Of a stretch of 64,000 nt of DNA, positions 18,669-26,248 are shown one piece after another; the stretch's first letter is position 1, and every line of letters starts with the position of its first letter. The notes below the pieces were generated by a model, which did not search any database, was not told the DNA's origin, and worked only from the letters and a program-made list of their open reading frames with translations. The DNA comes from Bacillota bacterium (GTDB lineage: Bacteria; Bacillota; Clostridia; Lachnospirales; Lachnospiraceae). The stretch is from the NCBI GenBank assembly GCA_023399055.1, contig JAEWQV010000010.1, forward strand, positions 1 to 64,000, read 5' to 3'. Position numbers and translations under genes: made by a program.

Positions 18669-18937
18669 AAGTGGACCGCCTCCTTACTACTTTCAAATAT
18701 ATCAGATGATTTTTTATACTTTTGCTGACCCGAAGAAGTTTTTTCTATAGCGGTTACCGTATCGTCCGTTATATTAATATAGTTAAGAAATAATATCCCT
18801 AGCAAAAGACGATCACTTCTTGATATTCTATTCCATTCATAGCCCTTGAATAAATCTCTTAATAAAAATATCTCACCGTTATCAAGATTAGCTATTTCGT
18901 TTTTTGCTATATCTAGAAGTGCATTAACATTTGGCAT
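18665..18937 (-). CDS. DUF1413-type small protein opening the second ABC-3C operon
   Basis: 90 residues with GEIFLLRDLFKGYEWNRISR and RLLLGILFLNYI, the hallmark of DUF1413. DUF1413 proteins are small, of unknown function, and may be DNA-associated. The ATG follows GGGGG. As the first gene in the operon, 33 bp downstream of a palindrome at the presumed transcription start, it is a candidate regulator, but that is inference. Confidence 0.7.
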   Translation of the reverse strand: MPNVNALLDIAKNEIANLDNGEIFLLRDLFKGYEWNRISRSDRLLLGILFLNYINITDDTVTAIEKTSSGQQKYKKSSDIFESSKEAVHL

Positions 18938-18969
18938 TTTTTAACCCCCAAAAAGAGAATAACAATATC

Positions 18970-19016
18970 AACAACGTTGTTACCATAATTGTATATCTTT
19001 TCCTAGTACTTTTCAA
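18970..19016 (-). promoter_or_regulatory. Promoter and palindromic operator of the second ABC-3C operon
   Basis: On the minus strand TTGAAA (19016-19011), a 17-bp spacer and TACAAT (18993-18988) form a good sigma-A promoter. The perfect 12-bp palindrome AACAACGTTGTT (18970-18981) begins seven bases after the -10 box and covers the start point, where a repressor would block initiation. Confidence 0.6.
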
Positions 19017-19184
19017 CACGCATTTACACTTTTAGACAATAATTTGCAGAATATTCAAAAATCTTTCATACAACCTGCCAACACTAAAACCCTCAGCATT
19101 CTGAGGAGTAAATATCTTTTTGATATTGTTATAAAACCTATTTCTTTGAGATATTGATTTGTGAGTGACCTTGTAAGTACTAGG

Positions 19185-19421
19185 CTATTGGATATTCTCC
19201 AATAGCCTTTTCTTGTGTTCGCACGTTAGAAGTTTATCTACTCCCATCTTGTCAACTCCGTGGCTTCCTTTGTTCTTCTTCACCCTGTTATAGGCTTCGT
19301 TTAGATTATCATTGCTAATAATCCTCTCAAGTAGTTCACACTCATACTTACTTTGGTCGTTCTGTCTGTTTTCTGACGTCATGGAAATGCTCGGCACCCC
19401 CACGTACCCTTCGAGTTCCAC
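19185..19421 (-). pseudogene. ltrA: Group II intron reverse transcriptase (LtrA-like), N-terminal fragment
   Basis: 78 codons. LLERIISNDNLNEAYNRVKK and NKGSHGVDKMGVDKLL are the RT0/RT1 start of LtrA-type maturases, which are normally over 400 residues. The frame ends within the hairpin at 19182-19208. All catalytic motifs (YADD) are lost. Confidence 0.8.
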
Positions 19422-19906
19422 TCTATCTTTCGGTAGGTGACCTATATTTAGTTATCTGCTTTCGTTACATTCCTTTGTTTCTTTCAAACTTTCAAAACCT
19501 CCTATTGTTCAGCCCTTCCCTTAATGTTTGCACCATTCTGGTACTATGGCTTTTGCTGACTTCTTAGAATTAAGCCATACATCACTGCATAGGTTGATAT
19601 CTCGAAATGCATCTCAATAACGTACTCTAAGACCTCCCCAGGTAAGAATGCAATCTTCCTCTCCATCTATCTGCCACATTTACACCTTTTGTCTTCGAGT
19701 AGTTATAGGACTTTGACTTGTTATGCAGCCTTGCCCACAAAAGTATGCCTTATATGTGATTTCTGTTCGTCAGACCAGATATTTGCCCACGGGCTTCCTT
19801 CAGATTCGCCCTCACGGACGACACCCTTGCCTTAGGCTATGCACTTTCCACCACTAAAACGTTCTAGGGACTTAAACCTATAAGATTGCACCCATGCTGG
19901 GCGCAC
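19185..19906 (-). mobile_element. 3'-truncated group II intron
   Basis: The minus strand begins GTGCGCCCAGCATGGGTGCA at 19906, the characteristic 5' end of bacterial group II introns. About 480 nt of ribozyme follow (including GGCGAATCTGAAGGAAGCC-like domain I sequence) and then the start of the maturase gene. The rest of the maturase and domains V-VI are missing. A perfect 11-bp-arm hairpin (19182-19208) sits at the truncation point. It cannot splice or move. Confidence 0.8.
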
Positions 19907-19914
19907 ATAAAAAA

Positions 19915-20155
19915 GAGGCTATGTTTTTCAATAAAGAAAGAACATAGCCTCATAGATTTTTGTCTGATGACGGATTTATTAAATTGATTTTTGTTGCTTA
20001 TATGAAAACAAAGGCATTAAGATTTTTCATCTCAATGCCTTTGGATTTTCTTATGTTAAATTGTGTTTTTTGGGTGTTATCATCAAAAACACCCAATGTC
20101 ATCTATAAAATGCCTTAAAAAAGGGGTCAAAATTTGCACTTTTTGACCCTTTTTT
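19915..20155. repeat. Cluster of four consecutive strong hairpins
   Basis: Four stem-loops in 240 bp: 19915-19951 (GAGGCTATGTT/AACATAGCCTC), 20010-20042 (AAAGGCATTAAGA/TCTCAATGCCTTT), 20070-20096 (TTGGGTGTT/AACACCCAA) and 20117-20155 (AAAAGGGGTCAAAA/TTTTGACCCTTTT). Each is flanked by T or A runs, so each could terminate in one or both directions. They lie between the intron relic and the macro-domain gene. No gene is visible in the region. Confidence 0.65.
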
Positions 20156-20240
20156 GCTCAATTTTCGTTCCAAAACCACTATATGTCGTGGTTGAAGTGC
20201 CTTATTTTCTCTTGTCGCCACAATACGTCATCATTATTAT

Positions 20241-20259
20241 CACCTCAATGTGCCTTGAG
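20241..20259. repeat. Dispersed repeat copy C
   Basis: CACCTCAATGTGCCTTGAG, followed by AGATAAAAAAGATGT, which also occurs at 762-776. It resembles copies at 630 and 21782. Positions 20156-20382 otherwise show no gene. Confidence 0.4.
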
Positions 20260-20382
20260 GAGATAAAAAAGATGTCCAATGAACCTGGTATCCCCTTGAA
20301 AAAAAGGTATCTTCAGTATTCTTGAATGCAAATTTTTCTTCCTGCAACCATAATACTTCATTTAATATTGCCACGAAAATTT

Positions 20383-21606
20383 TTATTTATTATCTTCAAA
20401 TAAATAATTCCTTGATTTTAAGCCGGAAATAAATAAAGATAGCAATATACTCAACATATAAAAATTGATACAAACCTGGAAAATACTAATAATATCCCCT
20501 ACTCCCGTTACTTCTCCATTATTGGTAAATGAATGGTGTATATAATCAATTGCTAAGCTTGCCCCCGTTAGACTATTAAATATTTTGTACAAGAAGGCGA
20601 AACCTATTTGGATTTCAACCATATTAAATAAAAACAAGAGTATTGACCTAGTATTTGATGCAGACGGATTCTGTATATCTTTTAAAAATAGCAAAGTAGA
20701 ATTATACAAAATTGTTTCACACAATAGATATATTACAATAAATGGTTGGAAGTAATAAACTATCCAATCATTTTTACAACTAAAAGGGGTTATTACAAAT
20801 AATAACATAATTGCAACCTTACATATTACGACCATATCTATAAATGCTCTCCTACAATTCCAACTTTTTACACCACTCTTATTCCTAAAGTAAAAAGTAA
20901 TAGGATAGAAGTATGGATAAATTACTAAACACAATCTTACAAGAAATAATAATAAATCTCCCGCTCTTCTTGCCTTCAACACATCTCTAATGTATGCTCT
21001 TTGAGAAGTATATGCATTTAGAGCAATAGATCGATGACCAATTTTATATAATTTTTCATGTTCATTATAAATTTTTTTTGCTAACTTATAGTCATCCTTC
21101 TCCCCTTGAAAAATAACTAAATATATTTTCAAATTATCTTTATTATCAATAAGAAAATTATGAATTTCCGAAATAGCTATTCTTAATGCTACTTCAATAC
21201 CCCAATTATATTTTCCTGAACCTATGACTGGAAATGCAATACTTTTAAATCCCTCTTTTAAACATTTTTCTAAACAGTTTCTATAGCACTTCTTCATAAT
21301 ACTTACATCAGTCTGAGTATACTCTTTTTCATTTTTAAGTTTAACTCCAACTGTATGATAAATCTTTTTACAATTTATATTATAGCTTTCAGTAGATTTT
21401 ACTTCTCCTTGATTGCAGCAATTAGGATTGCTAAATATAGATTTACATTCTTCTAACAATTTTGGACCTGCTGCTTTATGTATTGCTTCATCAACACCAG
21501 AACCACCTTCTAATGTTGTTTTTGCTGAATTAACTATAACATCAATACTTTCTTTAAGTACAAAGTCAATTATATTGCCCTTGCCTAATTCTAAATTATA
21601 CTCCAT
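20383..21606 (-). CDS. Macro domain fused to an ion-channel-like membrane domain
   Basis: 407 residues. Residues 1-175 are a macro (ADP-ribose-binding) domain: VIVNSAKTTLEGGSGVDEAI, HKAAGPKL and FPVIGSGKYNWG. The NAAN motif of hydrolytic macrodomains reads NSAK, so binding rather than catalysis is likely. Residues about 215-400 hold four or five membrane helices. Between the last two lies IHHSFTNNGEVTGVGDII, like the pore helix and TxGxGD filter of two-TM potassium channels. I chose the ATG at 21606 after AGAGGGGGA; the ATG at 21627 has poor spacing. A nucleotide-gated membrane effector is inferred. It may relate to the SIR2-HerA pair upstream. Confidence 0.7.
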   Translation of the reverse strand: MEYNLELGKGNIIDFVLKESIDVIVNSAKTTLEGGSGVDEAIHKAAGPKLLEECKSIFSNPNCCNQGEVKSTESYNINCKKIYHTVGVKLKNEKEYTQTDVSIMKKCYRNCLEKCLKEGFKSIAFPVIGSGKYNWGIEVALRIAISEIHNFLIDNKDNLKIYLVIFQGEKDDYKLAKKIYNEHEKLYKIGHRSIALNAYTSQRAYIRDVLKARRAGDLLLFLVRLCLVIYPYFYPITFYFRNKSGVKSWNCRRAFIDMVVICKVAIMLLFVITPFSCKNDWIVYYFQPFIVIYLLCETILYNSTLLFLKDIQNPSASNTRSILLFLFNMVEIQIGFAFLYKIFNSLTGASLAIDYIHHSFTNNGEVTGVGDIISIFQVCINFYMLSILLSLFISGLKSRNYLFEDNK

Positions 21607-21781
21607 AATAGATCCCCCTCTTTCCATATTCCTCTATCCTTAGTAATAATGGGAATGAGGATTTTCTTATAGACACACCGAAATTTTCTCGAATGTTAAA
21701 ACATACTTTAGGCTGAGTAGCTGAGATAGATATAATCCAGTAAACCCAGCAAAACAAATCTTATGCTATCGTATCAATACA

Positions 21782-21802
21782 ACCGTCTCCACATGCCTTG
21801 AG
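21782..21802. repeat. Dispersed repeat copy B
   Basis: ACCGTCTCCACATGCCTTGAG, differing from copy A (630-649) by a few bases. Probably an insertion-sequence end relic. Confidence 0.4.
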
Positions 21803-22061
21803 TGTATATGGACACTGATTACCGAACAGATAGTAACATCTACCTAGCTATTACTATGTTTCTTATTAATGGCTGCTACACAACCAGACAAAATAATTGC
21901 AATTTTTGATCAAATATTATTCTTTAGCCCTATCTGTTACTTCGTTTACCTTACAATAATACCTGCCATTGTTTTTACATTTACTAACACACTTTCACTA
22001 GTAGGAAGATTTTTATCCCAACCAACAAAGATTTTTATTAATAACAAGACAGAATAACGAA

Positions 22062-22105
22062 AAATGGCTGGTGTGATAAAGAAAATGTAAATGTACCAGC
22101 CATTT
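22062..22105. terminator. Bidirectional terminator-like hairpin
   Basis: AAATGGCTGGT (22062-22072) and ACCAGCCATTT (22095-22105) are perfect inverse complements. CCCTTTTTAT follows on the plus strand and TTTTCG on the minus strand. It lies 250 bp past the HerA stop and separates SIR2-HerA transcription from the macro-channel gene. Confidence 0.6.
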
Positions 22106-22237
22106 CCCTTTTTATGGTCTTGTATTCTAACAACTTTGTTTCACATAATCATAAAATAATTATGCTACTTTGCTAAAATATCCTTTAACAATTGGCACCT
22201 GCGGTACTAAAAAAACTATAATTTTACAAAACCTATT

Positions 22238-22321
22238 CTATGTAAAACTTAATTTGAAATGATCATCGCAGGCTTTAAATCGTTTTGCATCATCCGATAA
22301 TATTTTATATTCATTATTCAT
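22238..22321 (-). CDS. Possible 27-residue peptide after HerA
   Basis: ATG at 22321 has AGAGGGA seven bases upstream, 36 bp after the herA stop. The product (MNNEYKILSDDAKRFKACDD, then HFKLSFT) resembles nothing I recognise. It could be a truncated remnant or a chance frame. Confidence 0.25.
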   Translation of the reverse strand: MNNEYKILSDDAKRFKACDDHFKLSFT

Positions 22322-22357
22322 AACACGTTCCCTCTTTTATTTCCCCATTGAGAGCGA

Positions 22358-24049
22358 CTAATTAAATACTGGCGTTTTAGAATCAGGCGGGATGGTAGGT
22401 GGTTCAATTTTAACCAAAAGCGGCATAGGAAAATCAACTCCAGTTAATACAGCCTCTCCTTCACCAAGTATCGGTAAATAAGCTAGTATATTACTATTTG
22501 CAGTTGAGCATGATTGCTTTATTGCTTCTTTATCATTATAATTTATAAGTCTATGTACGAGAAATGTTCCCATCTGACTTAATGTTCCAGTAGGAATATC
22601 TCTTGGCATTTGTGTTGCTATACATAAAAACAATCCATACTTTCTGCATTCCTTAGCTATTTGATCAAATGCATTTAATGAAAAGCTCGAGAAACTATCA
22701 TCAATAACATTTTTATTTAAAAACTGATGTGCTTCATCAACCATAAATACGGCAGGCTTATCTTTAAACTTCTTATCTCTTGCAAGCGTCAATAGATACT
22801 TTGCTATAGCATTAGCTACTACTTCTCGAATGTTAAAATCATACCCAACTTTCTCAAACCCAATACGTAATAAAGTTTCTTCTGATTCAGGCAATAAAAA
22901 ATTATTAATAACTTCCGTTATGTCTCTATCATCTGATGAGCCATTTAATCCTAGAATATTAACATAGTTCTTATCTCTTATAAATGAATTAGCTCTGGTT
23001 ACTAATGATAAGCAATTAGACGACTCAATATCTGCTTTACCTCCCCAGCAATTATTATTTCCCGTCTCAAAAACACACTCATTTTGTATCTGATTTGGTA
23101 GAAATTTTATATCGAAATCTAGTGTGCCATCATCTATTTCATCATAATATCTTCTCTGGTATCTAACAAAATTTTCTTTATTCTTATTTATTTTAATTAT
23201 TTGATTGTGAGGTTCTCCTGTTTGGAAATACTCATCTAATGAAGTATCACTTTTATCCTTGCTCACTTGAATTGTTCGTAATGTCTTAATTGCTTCTACT
23301 AACTTTGGGGCTTGCGTTCTTTCCGCTGGTTTCAAAAGAAAAAACAAATCCATTACTGAAAGTTTACGATAATTGAAGTACGCATTTTCAGATAAAATAC
23401 AATTTTCTCCTCCCAAATTAGCATATTCTCCAGTCGGATCTATTAAAATGCATTTTGTCTTATTTTTTCTTATTTCTTCAATTAATTTTGCTGCCGACCA
23501 ACTTTTACCCCCACCTGTAGTACCAACTATAGCACAATGCCTACTAAAAAAAGATTGTTGAGAAACGGTTACATATGTTTGATTATTAGTATTTAATGTG
23601 CCTAACGACATAACTAGCTCTTTTTGATTTTGCTTTCTGACACCAAACCCATTAACATATGACTGTACGAAACTCTTAGGACATACAAACACCTTGGATC
23701 CTATATTGGGAAAGTAATTAATCCCCTTCGATACATTATTCAAATCAAATAAATTAAAGGAAAGTAATATTTCAGCTTTGGCTGTAGGATGAAATTCTTG
23801 ATTTTTAAAAGCTTCCTCTGATAATGATAAACGTTCTTTCTCTAAGACCTCAACTTCTTGAAGTTGTCCTATAAATCCATAATTTTCTCCTTCGATAGCA
23901 ATATAAGATCCAACCAGTCCTCCATGAAATTCTTCTCCTGCAAAAATAAATTTACGCAGTAAAACAGATGAAGGAAAGTGTATTTTAATATTTTGTGGAG
24001 TTACTTGACATACGTATCCAATAAAATAATGGTAATCAAAAGGTTGCAT
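22358..24049 (-). CDS. herA: HerA-like hexameric ATPase of a SIR2-HerA defence system
   Basis: 563 residues. An N-terminal HAS-barrel-like region (about 1-130) precedes the FtsK/HerA ATPase core: Walker A GTTGGGKS at 176-183, ILIDPTGEYANL after it, Walker B AVFMVDEAHQFLNK, and an arginine-containing C-terminal motif region (LVHRLINYNDKEAI). In SIR2-HerA (Nezha) systems the HerA hexamer assembles with SIR2 into a large complex that depletes NAD+ and attacks DNA on infection. GGAGAGCG precedes the ATG, and the gene overlaps the SIR2 gene by 14 bp. Confidence 0.85.
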   Translation of the reverse strand: MQPFDYHYFIGYVCQVTPQNIKIHFPSSVLLRKFIFAGEEFHGGLVGSYIAIEGENYGFIGQLQEVEVLEKERLSLSEEAFKNQEFHPTAKAEILLSFNLFDLNNVSKGINYFPNIGSKVFVCPKSFVQSYVNGFGVRKQNQKELVMSLGTLNTNNQTYVTVSQQSFFSRHCAIVGTTGGGKSWSAAKLIEEIRKNKTKCILIDPTGEYANLGGENCILSENAYFNYRKLSVMDLFFLLKPAERTQAPKLVEAIKTLRTIQVSKDKSDTSLDEYFQTGEPHNQIIKINKNKENFVRYQRRYYDEIDDGTLDFDIKFLPNQIQNECVFETGNNNCWGGKADIESSNCLSLVTRANSFIRDKNYVNILGLNGSSDDRDITEVINNFLLPESEETLLRIGFEKVGYDFNIREVVANAIAKYLLTLARDKKFKDKPAVFMVDEAHQFLNKNVIDDSFSSFSLNAFDQIAKECRKYGLFLCIATQMPRDIPTGTLSQMGTFLVHRLINYNDKEAIKQSCSTANSNILAYLPILGEGEAVLTGVDFPMPLLVKIEPPTIPPDSKTPVFN

Positions 24050-25214
24050 TTACGCTCTCCTTTTCATCCCCCATAGCATATGCTTCGGCAAACGGATAAT
24101 TTAAAGCAATCTCATTGAAATCACTTCGTATTATCCATATATTAGAGTTTGTAGTCGCTTTTTTGATTAATTCATCAAAATTTTCAATAAACGGATCTAC
24201 AAGCACTAGTTGAAGACTATGATTAAGATTTAAAGCTTCATAAATCATCGAATTTATATGCTTGTCTCCAAAACTATAACCAATAATTAATAACAGAGTA
24301 TTGTCCTGCCTTAATTCTGCTTGGAAACGAGACATCATTTCAAAAAATGGTTGTTCATATGAAGTTTCATATTTAATACTGCTTGGGAATATCATAACAG
24401 GATTTACATTATTATCCGTATTAATCTTAATGATTTTATTACTGTCAGGTTCATGAATCCAGTCAAGCGATCCATGCAATTTATATAAGTGAAATACTTT
24501 ATTTGCGTAGTTTTCTCTGGCCGAAATTCTACTATTCTTTCTTATTACAATATCATAGTCAAAATTATTACCATTGAAGTACCGCGGAAATGTAAAAGAG
24601 AAGCCATCAATAACCACAAATCCATAGCTTATTGCCGCTTGCTCAAATAACATATCATAATTCGTGGTAAATAGTTTTAGTCTATTATATTTAAGCTTTC
24701 TTGCTGTAATTCTCTTTAAAAACTCCTTATGTGGTGCATCATCTGGCATAATAATTGAGCAATTCTTAATGATGACATTTTTTATTTCCTGAAGAGATTT
24801 ATAAAAATCATCTTCAGTATTAATATCATACAGGATTTGATATATACTTGCTTTTGATAAAAATTCTTCAAGATTAACCTCTTTTATATTACTTATACTA
24901 TAGTATACTTTATCTGCAATTTCTTTAATTTTCTCTTCGGTGAGTTCATCTACAATTTTCCCCCACAAACTTTTCATTGTTTGACCTTTAGTATCATCTG
25001 TTCCTATGCCATAGGATGATCCTGCTCCTGTTAAAACTATTGTATTTTCAAAATGTCTGGACAGAAAATTCTTATATAGCTCAATCTTTTTACTTTGTGT
25101 TACGTCCCCAATTTTTGACTTGTCTTCTATAATAACTTCTTTATCATTTAAAAAAAGATTATTCTCATCTATAAACAAATTGCATTCTTTACTAATAATA
25201 TAGTCTTTTCTCAT
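24036..25214 (-). CDS. SIR2-domain NADase of a SIR2-HerA defence system
   Basis: 392 residues. The NAD-binding LTGAGSSYGIG (61-71), LFTTNYDMLFEQA (181-193) and the catalytic-type LHGSLDWIH with H247 define the SIR2 fold. IIGYSFGDKHINSMI is the defence-SIR2 C-terminal motif. The enzyme is expected to hydrolyse NAD+ to ADP-ribose and nicotinamide when activated. It has a GGAGGGG site before ATG and a clear promoter 90 bp upstream. It is first in a two-gene operon with herA. Confidence 0.85.
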   Translation of the reverse strand: MRKDYIISKECNLFIDENNLFLNDKEVIIEDKSKIGDVTQSKKIELYKNFLSRHFENTIVLTGAGSSYGIGTDDTKGQTMKSLWGKIVDELTEEKIKEIADKVYYSISNIKEVNLEEFLSKASIYQILYDINTEDDFYKSLQEIKNVIIKNCSIIMPDDAPHKEFLKRITARKLKYNRLKLFTTNYDMLFEQAAISYGFVVIDGFSFTFPRYFNGNNFDYDIVIRKNSRISARENYANKVFHLYKLHGSLDWIHEPDSNKIIKINTDNNVNPVMIFPSSIKYETSYEQPFFEMMSRFQAELRQDNTLLLIIGYSFGDKHINSMIYEALNLNHSLQLVLVDPFIENFDELIKKATTNSNIWIIRSDFNEIALNYPFAEAYAMGDEKESVNATF

Positions 25215-25300
25215 CTAACCCCTCCACATCTTCCTGCTCACAAACTTCCTTCAAAACTATTAATTATATCTTTCCCTTAAATCTCTTCTACTTTATTTCC

Positions 25301-25348
25301 ATTATATAGTATAAAGTTTAATTACTCAACTCAATATTCCGAATATTG
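25301..25348 (-). promoter_or_regulatory. Promoter of SIR2-HerA with adjacent inverted repeat
   Basis: On the minus strand TTGAGT (25329-25324), a 17-bp spacer and TATAAT (25306-25301). Directly upstream of the -35 box is CAATATTC-C-GAATATTG (25332-25348), a perfect 8-bp inverted repeat around one base, a possible regulator site. Confidence 0.6.
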
Positions 25349-25823
25349 TAATATTTTGTTGGAATTGAGAAATGCCTAATTTTACGATATAGTTATGGGT
25401 GTATATAGGAAACTTAATGCAAATCAGGAAAACATATGGAGTAAAATACAGATATGTAAAAGATAAAATGGCCTTGTGGAAAGTTATAACTGAATTTTTC
25501 ATTACATACCACTAACTCATATATTTCAACGTATTTATCTGTTTTTCTTTAGAAAAATGCACCCACTATTAAATGAGTGCATTCCAATTTATTTTATTTC
25601 GCTCTATTAAGTAAGCAAACTGTTTCCGTGTGCACAGTTTGTTGAATGTATAATCCGCATTACAATGTGCTTGCATTTATTTGCACTTAGATTATGTGGT
25701 TTTAAGGCATAAAGATGAAACATAAATCTTTATAGCCCCTTTGGTGCACTTAATATCATATAGCAATGCTTTTTTGGTGTGGACATATAGTGGACAATGC
25801 CCACGAAGTAAAAATTTATAACA
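25349..25823. other. Intergenic region at the island-prophage boundary
   Basis: No gene seen. It contains a minus-strand terminator (25556-25583) and a short repeat-like stretch with GTGTGGACATATAGTGGACA (25777-25796). This is the likely zone of the left prophage attachment site, but the partner site lies outside the window and no core can be identified. Confidence 0.4.
25556..25583 (-). terminator. Minus-strand terminator
   Basis: AATGCAC and GTGCATT form the stem, with an internal loop of 14 bases. On the minus strand it is followed by TTTTTCT. No client gene is evident upstream within 240 bp. Confidence 0.5.
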
Positions 25824-25847
25824 ATACCCCGGTATTATCCGGGGTAT
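25824..25847 (-). terminator. Terminator of the 60-residue gene
   Basis: ATACCCCGG and CCGGGGTAT form a perfect 9-bp stem with a TATTAT loop, nine bases past the stop of the minus-strand gene. The minus strand continues into an A/T-rich tract. Confidence 0.65.
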
Positions 25848-25855
25848 TTCCTGTC

Positions 25856-26038
25856 TTATTTATTATAGGTATGTATGAGCACTAAGTCAATACAATCCCT
25901 GAAATGCAATAAATCATTTTTGCTATACTGTGATAAATTATCTATTATATTATGAATGCTAACTTCACCCGACATATCTACCTCTTCCTTTATGTGTTGT
26001 AAATTTTCTATTACATTAATTAATGATATCTCATACAT
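25856..26038 (-). CDS. Hypothetical 60-residue protein
   Basis: ATG at 26038 has GGGGGA seven bases upstream. The product is acidic and helical (VIENLQHIKEEVD, IIDNLSQYSKNDLLHFRDCI) with no recognisable motif. It is divergent from the HTH gene at 26249 and shares its AT-rich palindromic control region, and has its own terminator. Confidence 0.55.
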   Translation of the reverse strand: MYEISLINVIENLQHIKEEVDMSGEVSIHNIIDNLSQYSKNDLLHFRDCIDLVLIHTYNK

Positions 26039-26104
26039 GTTATTTCCCCCATTCAGTAAAAATTATCATTGGTTTCGGCAAATATATTAATATTTTATCA
26101 GAAC

Positions 26105-26230
26105 GTTTGTTTGCTTGCAAACATAATATTCATATATCACATTTATCACATATTCATATATGAATATTTTCATGCATATATGAATATTTAGCTGGCATAT
26201 ATTGCCCCCTGTTTTTTAATTTTGTAATAT
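26105..26230 (+). promoter_or_regulatory. Operator cluster and promoter between divergent genes
   Basis: The motif CATATATGAAT occurs three times in alternating orientation: inverted at 26128-26138, as the perfect 18-bp palindrome ATATTCATATATGAATAT (26150-26167), and at 26175-26187. GTTTGC-TT-GCAAAC (26109-26122) is a second inverted repeat. TTGCCC (26202-26207), 17 bp, TAATAT (26225-26230) is the plus-strand promoter. This fits autoregulation by the HTH protein. Confidence 0.55.
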
Positions 26231-26248
26231 AACAGCGGAGGTACATAA

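Larger units (their letters stand above)
21607..22357. other. Intergenic region between HerA and the macro-channel gene
   Basis: About 750 bp with no strongly supported gene. It contains dispersed repeat copy B (21782-21802), a bidirectional terminator-like hairpin (22062-22105), a weak 27-codon frame (22238-22321) and a plus-strand 62-codon hydrophobic frame (21869-22057) that lacks a ribosome site. Confidence 0.5.

Noticed and set aside
19915..20155. CRISPR array
   Set aside because: The four palindromes differ in sequence and spacing; there are no identical direct repeats and no cas genes in the window.
20134..20325. Plus-strand 63-codon frame
   Set aside because: Starts inside a terminator-type hairpin, has no ribosome site and overlaps dispersed repeats.
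21869..22057. Plus-strand 62-codon hydrophobic frame ending just before a terminator
   Set aside because: No ribosome binding site, an in-frame stop shortly upstream and no recognisable family; kept only as a comment on the intergenic region.
20383..25214. Thoeris system
   Set aside because: The macro-membrane protein recalls type II Thoeris effectors, but no TIR-domain gene is present and the neighbours are clearly SIR2 and HerA.
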